This document shows positions 46,161 to 58,977 of a stretch of DNA of 64,000 nucleotides, one piece after another. The stretch's first letter is position 1. Every line of letters starts with the position of its first letter. This stretch comes from Anisodus tanguticus (taxonomy: Eukaryota; Streptophyta; Magnoliopsida; Solanales; Solanaceae). A model generated the notes under the pieces. That model was not told the DNA's origin. It worked only from the letters and a program-made list of their open reading frames with translations, and made no database searches. A program made the translations under genes and the position numbers. The DNA lies in assembly GCA_034509755.1 (NCBI GenBank), contig CM067555.1:44970255-45034254 (forward strand), in the 5' to 3' direction.

Positions 46161-47160
46161 CAATTGCAGGAAACGAAAAATAAGTAACTGCTAACTATTA
46201 CAACAAACTGAAATTACAACAAACTTTGATATTTTGCTGGGTCGAGTGATGTCACTCTGTCTTTAAAACAAGATTGCCCCGTATATATCCTTTTACGTTA
46301 TGGACAATAGTCTCTCAAGATAAAACAACAACTTAACAAATGAGCAAAGGAAACTCAAGTGTTACTTTTGAAGAACAAGTAACGAAATGATGTTGGAGAG
46401 GAAGAAGAAGATTTCTAATTTTTCTGTGTCCTGGTAGAACAAATGAGACAAAGGCTTCAATTTATAGTGTAAGGAGGGTGACTTCTCAACTAGCCAACTA
46501 ATGACTTTTAATAGCCACGTAATGACACCTAGTGATGAGTTATATTCAGCCAATTAAATGACTGAGTTTATGTGCAAAGTAATGGAGATTCAATGCTCCA
46601 AAACCAACCCAAAAGGCAGAAACTTTCTACCTTCCGTTGCTGGACCCTCTTTCCAATTTTATCTTTCCTGAAACTCCAGGGACCAAACTGTAAATATTAA
46701 GCAATTTGGGGTCCAAAATGATAATATTAGAAGAAGCCCAACATCCCAAGACCTGAGCCTGAACGGGTGGCGTCAGTGCGCGTGTGGGCTTAGCCTCGAA
46801 CCTAAGTACACGTAGGTCCTCCCTTCTTCAAACACATGGGTAACCCCCTTGGGGTCCCAAACCTTTATTAATTTTTGAGACTTATAAAATGAACAAATCT
46901 TCCTTTCCCCACCGATGAAGGAGATTTGTTCCACACCATATTTTCATGCTTCAAACACCTCACTTTGTGAACCAATATATCTTTCATTTCTTAACGAAAT
47001 TTGACGATCCTTGGCCCACGGCCATCTACTCACTTAGTAGATTATGCATGTGTGAAGAACCAAAGTCTCCAACATGCGGAACCCTAGTGTTTAAGTCATT
47101 AAAGATGGGTAGACGCAATCACGCAACTCACCAAAGACTTCTCCAACAGTTCTATGATAG
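46161..47160. repeat. Dispersed about 1-kb repeat, copy A
   Basis: This is homologous in the same orientation to 61216-62180. Shared landmarks are TCTCAAGATAAAACAACAAC / TCCCAAGATAAAACAGCAAA, GAGCAAAGGAAACTCAAGTG, CTAGGTCCTCCC.TC.TT.AAACACATG, CAACGAAATTTGACGATCCTTGGCC (split here for length) and CTCCAACATGCGGAA. No protein domain is visible. The type is unclassified; a non-autonomous LTR-derived unit is possible. Confidence 0.65.
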
Positions 47161-47781
47161 TTAAAAGTTAGAATGGTTTACACCTCGTGACTAAAAATGG
47201 CGAATACGGGAAAATGACTAACTAGTTTAATGTCGTTGAGTATTGAAGCTCACGTCTAGGTTAGAACCAATCTTGATGTATGCTGAGCCTAAATTAACTT
47301 CAGAAATTTAGTACTAATAAGCATTTCTTTGAAATAATGTTTAAAATGAGAATTCTTGCTCACGAGGAACAAACTCTCACGCTTTGCAAAGATGTCTGAA
47401 AAGAAAGAAAGATTGATTACAAAATTGTAATGCTATACTACTATTTTGTCATCTGTATTGGTTTATAGAATATCAAGGCAGAAAGCACCAGCGAGGTCCT
47501 TTTTTACAGTCGAACGACACTGACTAGATTAATATAGCACAAGATATGATCATCTATAGTAATCTGCGAGCAGTAAAGCAGCAATAGTCATAAAAAAGCC
47601 ATTGGAAAACTATAATCTGATGATTTAAACATTTGAAAGCAATTTGGTGGTTCGAAACCCACATATAAGAAATATAGAAAACTGGTTTGCAGTCAAACAC
47701 AGGGAACAAAAGTTCAAACACAAACACTGAATATATAGATCTCTTCTAAAGGGCAAAAATCTCTTCTCAAGCTCAAAATGC

Positions 47782-50362
47782 TCATTCATCTTCCTGGCTG
47801 CGCAGCCTAGCGAGCTTGTTAGTAATAACCACATCAAGTTGGGCTGCTCGCTCCACAATTTCTTTCCTCTTCCTTGTGGACACATTATGTGCGATCTCAG
47901 CACAGTAAGTTCTGTCCACAAAAAAAGAAGTGATCAAAGACAAGGAACTAGTCTTTACGTTCAAATGATAGACAAATACTGTACTTTGTCGCATTACCTG
48001 TTGTGCATCATTAGAATATCAAGCTCGCTTGCATTGTGCACAACAAACTTCTTGAAGCCATTGGGAAGATAGTGGCGGGTCTTCTTGTCAGACCCATATC
48101 CAATGTTGGGCATGAGGACACATCCCTTGAACTTTCTTCTAACTCTAGAATCAATACCTTTTGGTCGGCGCCAGCTTGGCTGTCATTGATAAATTCGATA
48201 GTTAAGTCTCATTTGGTAAAGCCATGTACAGTTCAAATAGAGCTGATGAAAGGAAAATGCTCTGGGGACTTATCATGCCTAACAGAGATTGCTAAGTACA
48301 AACCAAACCAACTTAATAGCATGCTGACATACAGAACCAACTAATGAAATGCAAATTATGTCATACATAGAGGTGGATGTTTTTCTCATTCCGCTATCAA
48401 TATTCAGTTCATCACATTATATGCAGAGAGGGTCAGAGAATGGAGTATTAGAAGTCATTTAACAGGCATAAATTAACAGAAAGCTTATCATTAGTAAAGC
48501 TAACAGTGTTGCCGTACCTAACCTGTAATTTGTTTCACCCTTAAGACGAAATGCAAGAGATAGTTCTGTTCCTTGGATACCAAGAGCAAATAATAATAAA
48601 GACAAATAATCTCTGGATAACCAAGGTTCAATCCTTTGCAGTAATTGTAATTTCTGATTATTCATTTTAAAAATGGGGAGGAGCAGATATTGCATCGACT
48701 AGGGGTACTGGAAAAGTTAGTTTTTGAAATCAGAATATTTGAAAGATTGCACCAGACTTGCATCATGCCAGAGTTGTTTTCATTTCTTCATCTGTAAAGA
48801 GTATTTCGTGCCCTCTAAATTATGTTAATATTCCTTCACTTAAGTAGAATAGTCTTCCCATCCACTAAAACAACTGCTTTCACTACCCGCCTATGTTAGT
48901 TCTGTTTCCCCACAACCACACAGGAAAATTATGTTTTTCAATCAATAACATCATAGTATACACCAAGAAGGAAAAACAAATTCCAAAACTTGCCACTAAA
49001 AGAGCCATAAAAATGCAATAGAGATCAGATGATAGTGCATGTTCACTGTTCCCATAAACATAACTTCAGTGCGGAACAAACGGATATAAGCATAACCAAA
49101 TCCACTTCCTCTTCACAATAGTGACTCAGATAAGCTTACTCTCACCTCAACTAATCATTTGATAAACATAGCCATCAAAAATGGGACAGATGAACTCACA
49201 TTGAACTTCATAGGGGTAAATTTCTCATACATTTGAACAACTCAATCATCCCTTTGGGACTACTTCCTTATCAATATTAAAGTGCATCATAAATTTCATA
49301 TGAACACTTCACTTAATAAATAAAGCAAATCTAATCATCTTTTTAGCATTAATTTTCACAGAAAAAAAACACCAGTACGGAACAAATGGATATAAGTATA
49401 ACCAAATTCACTTCCTCCTCATTAATTTTAATTTCTAATGACAATAGTGATTCATACCAGCTAATCATTCAATAAACCTAGCCATCAAACTAAAGCATCC
49501 CTTTGGGACTACTTCCTTCCCAACATTAAAGCGCACAACAAATATTATATGAACACTTACGTTACTAAATAAAGCAAATCTAACCATCTTTTAAAAATTA
49601 CTATTCACAGAAACAGAATGCCAGAACAGAACAAAAGGATAAAAGCATAACCAAATTCACTACGCAATAATTTAAATTTTAATCACAGTAGTGATTCATA
49701 TCAGCTTGCTTGCACCTCAAGTAATCATTCAATAAACATAGCCATAAAAAATGGGGCAGATGAACTCACATTGAGGTTCATAGAGGTAAATTTCTCCTAC
49801 ATCTCAACATTTCAACCATCCCTATTGAACTACTTCCTTCCAAATATTAAAACGCATCAGAAATCTAATATGAACAGTTATGTTACTCAATAAAGAAAAT
49901 GTAAGGCTGTCAGCATGAACTACTTCCTTTTACTTCCCAATAAAGAAAACTACATTTTTTGCATTATTATTCACATAAACAGAACGCTGCTTCGGAACAA
50001 AAGGATATTCGCATAGCCAAATCCATTTCCTCCGCATGAAAATTAATTTCTAATCACAATAGTAATTCAAATCAGTTTGCACGCACCTCAACTATTAATT
50101 CGATTAACCTACAACAGTACTAATACATCTCAAAACTCAACCATCCGTTTAAACTGCTTCCTTTTCCTACCCAATATTAAAGTGCATAACAAATCTCATA
50201 TAAACACTTAAATTACTCAATAAATCAAATCTAAACATGAAAAAATCAGTAATACTGAAACAAAAAGATAACCTTAACAGTGATTCTGCGATCACATTGA
50301 GGCCTCTTGAAGTGTTTAACTCTCTTCTTCACTACCTTCTTGTTCAACAAAGGTACTGCCAT
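47782..50362 (-). CDS. RPL32: 60S ribosomal protein L32 (eL32), complete, 3 coding exons
   Basis: Coding exons on the minus strand are 50362-50273, 48179-47998 and 47911-47782. They total 402 nt, encoding 133 aa plus stop, the normal plant length. The product is a component of the cytosolic large ribosomal subunit. Sequence landmarks: MAVPLLNKKVVKKRVKHFKR, RPQCDRR, SWRRPKGIDSRVRRKFKG, MPNIGYGSDKKTRHYLPNGF, HNASELDILMMHN, TYCAEIAHNVSTRKRKEIVE and the C-terminus LARLRSQEDE. Junctions are GT-AG and in frame. The leader is split: an exon from about 50565 to 50541 joins 50385. The 2.1-kb first coding intron is made largely of repeats. Nothing suggests loss of function. Confidence 0.96.
49040..50272. 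repeat. Tandemly repeated unit within RPL32 intron
   Basis: A unit of about 250-365 bp is present about four times. The marker CGGAACAAA.GGATATAAGC followed by ATAACCAAATCCACTTCCTC recurs near 49070, 49377, 49627 and 49993. A second marker (CATCCCTTTGGGACTACTTC) recurs at about 49248, 49496, 49817 and 50142. The copies have diverged noticeably, so the array is old. Confidence 0.8.
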
Positions 50363-50429
50363 TCTTGCTTTTCTCTTTACCTTCTCTACACACACTTAAT
50401 AATTAACAATTATTAGATACAAAATTTCC

Positions 50430-50478
50430 CGAACCCCGCGCATATCGGGATCTTAGTGCACAGGACTCACCTTTTATA
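50430..50478 (+). repeat. SINE scrap in RPL32 leader intron
   Basis: CCCGCGCATATCGGGATCTT followed by AGTGCACAGGACT is the 3' core of the tRNA-derived SINE family also seen at 7910-8000 and 36050-36096. It lies inside the leader intron (50386-50540). Confidence 0.6.
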
Positions 50479-50540
50479 TACAAAATTCATTCATAAGAGC
50501 AAAAATACTTAAAATAAATAAAGGAGAGTTGGATACTCAC

Positions 50541-50620
50541 AAGGAAGAGAGAAGTAGGGTTAGCCTTTGTTGTGGAGCTGATGAAGTAGTGTTATATAAC
50601 TAAGGGGGGCTAGGGTTAGT
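50541..50620 (-). promoter_or_regulatory. RPL32 promoter region and leader exon
   Basis: On the minus strand a TATA-like TATATAAC is at 50591-50598. Telo-box-like ACCCTA elements lie at about 50608-50617 and 50554-50561, typical of plant ribosomal protein promoters. The leader exon ends with donor CTTCCTT|GTGAGT at 50541 and the acceptor is at 50386. Confidence 0.6.
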
Positions 50621-51420
50621 GTTACAAATAATATCTGATTTTTTTAAAATTATCTTTTTCTTATAACTAAAAAATATATGTTCAACCAAACCTGACATTA
50701 TGAATTACACTGTAATTATATTATGTAATAAAATATTTTTGTGATTACAATATATTATTGTGTAATTACTATTAACTACCATACTACTTGCACATTAATT
50801 ATAAAAATACTCTTATGAACTATTTAACTTAAAATTTTTATTTTATTTTATTTTAATGAGGTAACTTTTAGTCATACAAATATTTATGATTTAATTTAAA
50901 ACTTTAGATAACAAGTTTTTAAAATTTTATTCTTTTTTCAAACTTAGTGACTAATCAAACTAACATCATATAAAATAAAATGGAAGAAATATGCAATTGC
51001 TTCTTATATTCATTTTGAACCTTAAATTCAAAGACTATTTTTTTCTTCCAAATCTCAACCAAATAAGCATATTGCGATTTGAGGTTATTTTTATCTCATA
51101 AGAAAAGTGTCCAAAGTTTGTAGACCTAAAATATACTTCTCATGAATTCATGTGGCACAATTCGAATTTCAAGAATTAAACAATATAATTTTGACCTTGA
51201 AATTGGGCATGAAATTTTTAAATTTTTTAAAATAAAATATACATATTTTAAAATTACATAAAAGTACTATAAATCACAATAATTGACGATTCAAAACATA
51301 TAAAAATATATGAAAATATTACGGTTAAAGAAAATTCATAAAGTGTCGCATAAATTGGGTGGGAGAGAGTAGTAAGATTTATATCCAATTTTTTGTTAGA
51401 CTTATTAGCATACGTAAATA
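50620..51420. other. AT-rich intergenic DNA
   Basis: Very AT-rich with many A/T homopolymers. No gene, repeat pair or regulatory structure was recognised. Confidence 0.5.
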
Positions 51421-51489
51421 TAATTTAAAATTCTCGGGGTCCGGATCTACTTGCCGACGTTCATGTGTTCAAACCATCACCCGAAAGTA

Positions 51490-53111
51490 CGGGGTGTTAC
51501 AGTTTCAGGAACGGTAGCTGCCAGAGCTAATTCTTCTTCCTCCAAGGCGAAAGATGCTTCAGCGTTCCACTCTTCATCGCTTGTCTTTCCTGCATTTGTC
51601 GTGGCTGCATTGCTTTTTGCAGTGTTCTTTTTGAACCAACAACTTTTAGCCATGTGGCCCTTCTTCCCACAGTTATAGCATTTTCCATCAAACTTATTGT
51701 TATTCTTTGACTGGCCATCTCGGTTGTCTTTCTTTTGATTTCCCCCTGTTTGGGAGCTTCCATGATGATTATCATTGTCATCATGTTTTCTAGAATTTCT
51801 ACTAGCATTTGGTGGGGATCGACCTTTCTTGTCACCACTATAGAGTGCTTCTTTGTCACTCTTTAATGAGACTCCAGATATTTGCTTAGCCAACACTTCT
51901 TGGTCAGCTAGCAAGTTTTCTAATTCAGCAAGAGAAGGTTGGCTTGGCCAACCTTGTATTGCGGCAATAAATTTTTTATATTCTGGCCTTAATCCATGAA
52001 TAATAATTCTTCTAATTCTAGCGTCTGACATGCCAGCAGCATAGTCTAATGCAGAAATTTCGTGACAAAGAGATTTTACCTTGATAAAGTATTGGTTGAT
52101 CGTCATGTCGGGTTGTCTAATAGAGTGAAGCTCGTTCTCCATAAGTTGCAGTCTCATATCATTCTTCTTGGTGAACAATGCTGCGAAAGTATCCCATGCT
52201 TCTTTCGGTGTCTTAGCCGGCCTGATGTGCTCCAACATTTCATCTTCAACTGTGGTCCGAATCGCAAACATGGCTTTGCCAACTCTAATCTTTCATTTCT
52301 TCAGAGCGGCTGCGTCTTCTGGTTGTGTGACCTCATTGCCACCAACGATCTCCCACAAGTCTTGGCCTTGGAGATATGACTCCATATGCATCAACCACGT
52401 ACTATAATTCTGATTGTTAATTTTCTTGATTCTACCGACCACTTGAAGGTCACCCATCGTGTCTTGGCTAAAATTTTATTTTTACCAAGAAAGCTTGATT
52501 TCGACAACAAGCTCTGTAGTACTAAATCACACACGAACACTCTAAGAAACTCAACAAACAACTCTTTGGTATGAACCGACCTGGCTCTGATACCACTTGT
52601 TAGACAACACAACATGTGAAAAATGTAATTACTTTATTATTGTAAAAGTAATTACAGCAAGACTTGAACACTATAACTTGACCACAATATACACCAAGTT
52701 TTTACTCTTTTATTTTTACCAACACTTGACACTCACACTTAAGCTTACTTAAATATTTACACACACTTTTCTTGATTCAACTTGTTAGACACTTTTTGGA
52801 TGTGCACTTGGGACTTACTCTCACTTCTTGAGAACTTCTTACTCACTTAATTACAACTCAAATAGACCACCTCTATTTATAGGTGGTGATGAAAGAATCT
52901 AGTTAGGATACTTAATTACTACTCTACTCTAGAATATTCCTCACTACTTTTTTCTAGAATCACTCTTCTATTTATTTCTAGAGTTATTCTTTCTAGATTC
53001 CACTCTAGAACTTTCATCCTAAAGTTATTTTTTCAACTCTCTAGAATTACTTGAACATTCTAGATTGATTATCCATTGTCTTGGATATTAAGTTGATGAT
53101 GACTTTTAACA
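51490..53111 (-). mobile_element. Truncated copia: LTR plus gag only
   Basis: From right to left: a 514-bp LTR (52598-53111), a primer-binding site complementary to initiator tRNA-Met (TGGTATCAGAGCCAGG on the minus strand, 52580-52595), and a gag gene. The minus-strand frame 52271-51477 encodes most of Gag, including the zinc knuckle CYNCGKKGHMAKSC (C-X2-C-X4-H-X4-C) and LHSIRQPDMTINQYF. The Gag start lies further right, past a frame break. Protease, integrase, RT and the 3' LTR are absent; homology stops at about 51500. Confidence 0.85.
52598..53111 (-). repeat. LTR of the truncated copia
   Basis: On the plus strand it reads TGTTAGACAACACAACATG ... GATGACTTTTAACA, with TG...CA ends. A TATA box in the element's own direction (CTATAAATAGAGG) is at about 52872-52885. 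A C-rich stretch (53112-53158) follows immediately. Confidence 0.8.
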
Positions 53112-53227
53112 TGCCCCTCACCACCACCCACCCCTACCCCTACTCCAACCCATCACCTACTTATCTTTTAAAGTTTTTATTTTATCTTTTGCTTTTAATG
53201 GATAATGGTATTTTAGTAAACTTACAT

Positions 53228-53365
53228 GTTATTTAATAGTACCATACAGTCAAAGCAAACAATAAAAAAATTATTAAACCACAACAAACGATACAGTCTA
53301 TCCAAAATATGATACTGTACATTATGAAACCATTGGTGACAACCATCCAAACAGAGTGTAAAATA
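53228..53365. mobile_element. Small AT-rich MITE
   Basis: It carries related sequences in opposite orientations (ATGATACTGTACATTATGAA, ACAGTCTATCCAAAATATG, ACAACCATCCAAACAGAGTG), the pattern of a frequent Solanaceae MITE. It sits just left of the first recognisable F-box/LRR residues. Confidence 0.5.
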
Positions 53366-54162
53366 TAGAGAAGCAAAGCAAAATGCGTAGTGAACAGGAG
53401 TGCACAGAGAGTTTGTACTTCCTGGTGGAAGGTGTGCCATGACCCCGCTATGTGGCATGTTGTTGACTTGAAATAATATAACATTTTTAGCTCCATAAGG
53501 GATCGGGTGTTGAGAAGATATGTATGATTGCTGTGGATCGTAGCCAGGGTCAGTTACTCAAAATTAGCATCCCGAATTTTGGTAATAAAAAATTGCTCAA
53601 CTACATTGCTCAGAGCCAGAGGTACTCTTTTGCTGTTGTAATATTAATTTTTGTACTGTTATAATATGGTCAAAATGTGATTGTTTCTCAATTGCTTAAC
53701 TTTTATGTGCAAAAATTGGGTCAGGTGAATTCATGGTCACCGATTAAACTCGATATATTATGTGTATAACTCATGATCAAAAGAGATTGAGTAGTGCATT
53801 AATTAAGGTGTAAAATTTAATTCCTCAAAGTCAAGGGGCTGAACCCAATGGATTCGTCTCTGGATACAACGCCCTTTGGCATATCACTTCTCGAGACGTT
53901 TTGTTGAAAGGAACGGTGTGGTTTGCACCCGGAGTGTCTTTTTTTTCTCTCCTTATTGTCTAATTAGATTTTCAGATTTACATATTTAAAACTATACAAA
54001 GCTACCATTGATCGTAATTTCTCCATAGTGAAAAAAATTAACTTAGGATTGAGGCGCAGTTGTAATTATTATTGTCTTCGAATATCAAAACATTTTAGAA
54101 GTACATTAAGTACTGCAATGCATAATCAATCATTTACAGTAAAATGATAATTAAATTCTTTT

Positions 54163-54498
54163 TGTTAAACAAGATATATACTCGTGATATACATTTGGTA
54201 TACATAGTGTATATCACGGGTGCTTTCGGAAACAACCCAACACGGAAGAAGGTAGAAAGCCCATCTCGGGTTGGCCCATCACGGGTTGTGTATATTGATT
54301 ATGTATATTGTTGTAATATTGTAGTGTAAATGTTACCTTAATTAGTCTTGTACACTTACCATAATTATATAGTTAGAATCCAAGTAGAATAAGGTTTTAG
54401 GAGTATAATATGAATATGATTCTCCTATTATGGAAATATGTAACTTGTATATATAGCCTTTCAATTAATGAAAATAATGAAAGAATTATTTCTTTCAT
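54163..54498 (+). repeat. 5' LTR of the full-length copia
   Basis: TGTTAAAC ... TTTCTTTCA. It contains the palindrome-like GTATACATAGTGTATATCAC and a TATATATAGCC box near 54454. The partner LTR is at 58978-59311. Confidence 0.93.
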
Positions 54499-57400
54499 GG
54501 TATCAAGAGTCTAGGTCTTAAAATCCTCTCTACTCTCTTATTTTTTTCCTTCGACTTCCCTCCACGTTCGAGACGTTTTGCTCTCGGTTTGTGTGCCGAC
54601 GGGAACTCTTTTCTTCCCAATTTTTCTCCCAAATCCCTCATTATCATATTGTTCTATCAATATGCCTACATCCCGGAACACGTTTCATCTTGCCCTTACA
54701 GTTTCTAACATCAAGAATAACATCCCTCTCATTCTTGAAATAGAAAACGTCCAATATGCGACGTGGGCCGAACTGTTCAAAATTCACGCACGATCGCATC
54801 AAGTCATCCATCACATAATCTCCGCGGCTCCTGAGGATACGGAGGTGCCAAAACGTGAGGATGATCCTAAGTTGTGGACGACTCTTGATGCTACCGTCCT
54901 TCAGTGGATATATTCCACAATTTCTACCGACCTTTTGCAAACAATTATTGAGCCTGACGCTACAACACATGCGACTTGGGATAGACTGCGTGATATATTC
55001 CAAGATAATCAAAATTCTAGAGCCGTTACCCTTGAGTAGGATTTCTCCCACGTCAATATGAAAGATTTCCCTAATGTTTCGGCTTATTGCAAAAGATTAA
55101 AGGAATTGGCGGACCAATTTCGCAATGTTGGCGCGCCAGTTTCGAACGATCGTTTGGTCCTCCAAATGGTTTCCGACCTCTCCGATGCCTATAGTGGTGT
55201 TGGAACGCTTCTTCGGCAAAGCAACCCGCTTCCACAATTTTATCAGGTTCGTTCTATGCTTACACTCGAAGAAGCAGACATGGCAAAACGAGCGGCTACC
55301 GGTGCTAGCCCCGTAGTCATGATGACCGAGTCCACGGTGTATCCTACCGGTTCCAACAACTCGCGCCAAAATCGTAACAACGGTGGCGGCAAAAAGGGTG
55401 GAAATAAGAAAAATAATGGCAAAAACCGCGGCGGCAACAATGGCGACATCCGATAGAATGGTGGTGGCGGTGGTGGTCCTCGCAGTGGTCAGCAACAGCA
55501 ACAGCAATTTTGGGCCCCACAATGGGCCCCACAGCCACAGTTTGGGCCCAACCAATTTTTGCCCAACTGGCAGTGGGCTGCCCAGCAGCAGTCCAGGAAC
55601 TTCCCCCTGGCCCAACTACAGTCAGCAATCTAGGCCGAGACCGCAAGCAGGGGTGCTTGGGCATCGGCCCCCGCAGGCCCATCACGCAGCGGCACCCACG
55701 TCTACCGATATCGAAGCCGTAATGCACACGCTTGGTTTAAATCCTCCGGATCCAAATTGGTATATGGACACCGGTGCCATTACCCACATGACATCCGATT
55801 CAGGTACGCTCTCGTCTTATTCCAATTTGAGCAACCCTTGCGGTATAATTGTTGGTAATGGTAATTCTATTCCAATTCGTGGTTATGGTCATAAAACGTT
55901 ATCTCCCACTCATCCACCTCTTATCTTGAAAAACACCCTACACGCCCCCAAATTGATTAAAAACTTAGTCTTTGTCCGTAAATTCATTACTGACAATTCC
56001 GTTTCAATTGAATTTGATCAGTTTGGTTTCTCTGTGAAGGATTTCAAGACGGGGAGTCCTCTCATGAGGTGTGATAGTAGGGGAAATCTTTATCCTATCA
56101 CACCCAATTCCAGTCCATCGACTAAAGCCCTGCCATCCGCTTTTGCAGCCATTTCTCCTTCCTTGTGGCATGCTCGTCTTGGTCATCCGGGATCATCTAT
56201 TTTGTCGTCGTTACATAAAAATAGTTTTATGTCATGTAAGGGTACGAGTAGTACTCAAAATTGTCAGTCTTGTTCTTTAGGAAAAAATGTTAAGTTGCCG
56301 TTTGTAGACTCAAATTCTCATACTTTAATGTCATTTGATATTATTCATAGCGACGTATGGACATCTCTTGTTCTAGTTCTCTGGGTCATCGGTATTATGT
56401 TCTCTTTTTGGATGATTACTCTAAGTTTTTATGGACATTTCCAATAGAAAAAAAATCTCAAGTCCTTTCCATCTTCTTAAAATTTAGAGCATTCATCAGA
56501 ACCCAGTTCGATCGAGAAATAAAAAATATTCAGTGTGATAATGGCAAAAAATATGACAATGGGGTGTTTAGGTAATTCTGTGCTAATAATGAGATCAATT
56601 TTCATTTTTCTTGTCCTCATACGTATTCACAAAATGGGAAAGCCAAACGCAAAATTCATTCCATAAATAACATTGTCCGAACTTTATTGCTTCATGCTTC
56701 CGTACCCCCTTTTTTTTGGCATCATGCTCTCCAAATGGCTAACTATCTCATTAACATAATTCCTTCAAAAGGCTTGACATATTCTTCCCCCCTTCAAATT
56801 TTATATAATAAAATTCCTTCATATTTACATCTTCGGGTTTTTGGGTCTTTGTGTTATCCGTTATTTCCGTCCATCACAATTAATAAACTTCAGGCCCGGT
56901 CTACTCCGTGTGTGTTTTTGGGGTTTCCATCTAATCATTGTGGCTACAAATGCTTTGATTTATCCTCCAATAAAATCATCATTAATCGCCATGTCATCTT
57001 TGATGAATCCAATTTCCATTTGCTAAAGTTAATACTCCCGTGCGTAGTTCGTATAATTTTTTGGATGATAGTATATCCCCGTATATTATTCAACATTTAT
57101 CGGACGTATCTCACACCCAAAATTCTCTAGCGGGCCCACTGCCCGCTGGCCCCACTGGACCGTCCGTCACCCACTGCCTGGACTAGTACCACCACTGGGC
57201 CAGTTCCAGCGATTGGGCCAGTCCATCCCAATTCTGGAACTGGTCCAGTTTTTGCTCCTAGTTCCCGAGTTGGGCCAGCAGGCCCACTGCCTGCTGGCTA
57301 GTCCGTCCCGAGCCCAGCAAATTCTCAAAATCCACCCAATTCTTCCTCGAGTCATAGACCGGTCACTCACAGTCAACGTAGTATTTTTACACCAAAAAGA

Positions 57401-58977
57401 CTTTAATTTACATTCTAATGTCTCTAAATCCCCCTTGCCCCGTAATCCTGTGTCTGCCTTAAATGATCCGAATTGGAAAATTGCTATGACTGATGAATAT
57501 AACGCTCTTATTGATAATAAGACGTGGGAGTTGGTGCCCCGTCCATCTGGTATTAATATTATCAGGTCTATGTAGATTTTTGCTCATAAGGAGAATTCAG
57601 ATGGTTCATTTGCTCGACATAATGCACGACTTTGTGGGTGATGGTAAAACTCAGCATGTTGATATAGATTGTGGGAAGACGTTTAGTCCAGTGGTCAAGC
57701 CAGCTACCATTCGCACTATGCTTAGCTTAGCTCTTTCGAATGGCCTATTCATCAGTTAGATGTAAAGAATGTTTTCCTACATGAGGATCTCAAGGAAACA
57801 ATCTATATGCATCAACCTTTGGGATTCAGGGATCCCAATCATCCTCATCATGTTTGTTTATTGAAGAAGTCCTTATATGGGCTTAAGCAGTCTCCCCAGG
57901 CCTGGTATACAAGGTTTGCTGACTATGTTTCAACTATTGGGTTCACTCACAGCAGGTCGGATAATTCCTTATTCATCTACCGTCGTGGTTCGTCCTTAGC
58001 CTACATTATGTTATATGTGGATGATATTATCTTGACTGCCTCTTCCGATGCCTTACGTTAGTCTATCATGACCATGCGTAGCTCCGAGTTTGCTATGAAA
58101 CACTTGGGGCCCTTGAGTTACTTTTTGGGGATTGCTGTCACCCGTCATTCCGATGGGTTGTTCTTGTCTCAACGGAAGTATGCAGTCGAGATCATCAAGA
58201 GGGCTGGGATGTCATCCTGTAAGTCCACTTCCACTCCAGTTGATACTAAGCCCAAGCTTAGTGCCGCGACCGGCGTACCTTACGAGGATCCGACCCGATA
58301 TCGCAGTCTTGTAGGGGCACTTCAGTATCTTACCTTTACAAGACCGAATATTACGTATGCTGTCCAATAGGTGTGTTTATTCATGCATGATCCCAGAATT
58401 GAGCACATGAATGCACTCAAACGCATCATTCGGTATATTCAGGGTACACTGGACTATGGTTTGCATTTATATCCTTTCTCGACATCCACACTTGTCTCAT
58501 ACACGGATACTGATTGGGGTGGTTGTCCAGACACTAGACGGTCTACGTCTGGCTATTGTATGTTCCTTGGCAACAACTTGGTCTCCTGATCTGCGAAACG
58601 TCAGTCGACTCTATCCTGCTCAAGTGCCGAGGCTGAATATCGAGGGGTAGCTAATGTGGTCTCCGAATCATGTTGGTTACGTAACTTGCTTTTGGAGCTT
58701 CATTGTCCCATTCAGAAGGCAACCTTGGTTTATTGCGATAATATTAGTGTCATCTACCTTTCTGGTAATCCGGTTCAACACCAACGCACTAAGCATATCG
58801 AGATGGACATTCACTTTGTCCGCGAAAAAGTTGCTCGGGGTCAGGTACGCATCTGTCATGTCCCGTCAAGATATCAAATTGCAGACATCTTTCTAAAGGG
58901 TCTTCCCTCAGTCCTTTTTGAAGATTTTAGGGACAGTCTTAGCGTTCGAAAACCGCCCGCTATGACTGCGTGAGTGT

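Noticed and set aside
51477..51505. Last residues of the minus Gag frame (TPRTFG) as the natural Gag end
   Set aside because: The sequence here (GGGGTGTTACAG on plus) no longer looks like copia and probably belongs to another LTR; the frame just runs across a junction.
53233..53496. An 87-codon minus frame with transmembrane-like stretches
   Set aside because: It overlaps a MITE and the antisense of the F-box/LRR exon.
55097..55727. Long minus-strand open frames of 127-172 codons
   Set aside because: Shadow frames of the GC-rich, low-complexity gag tail on the plus strand of the copia element.
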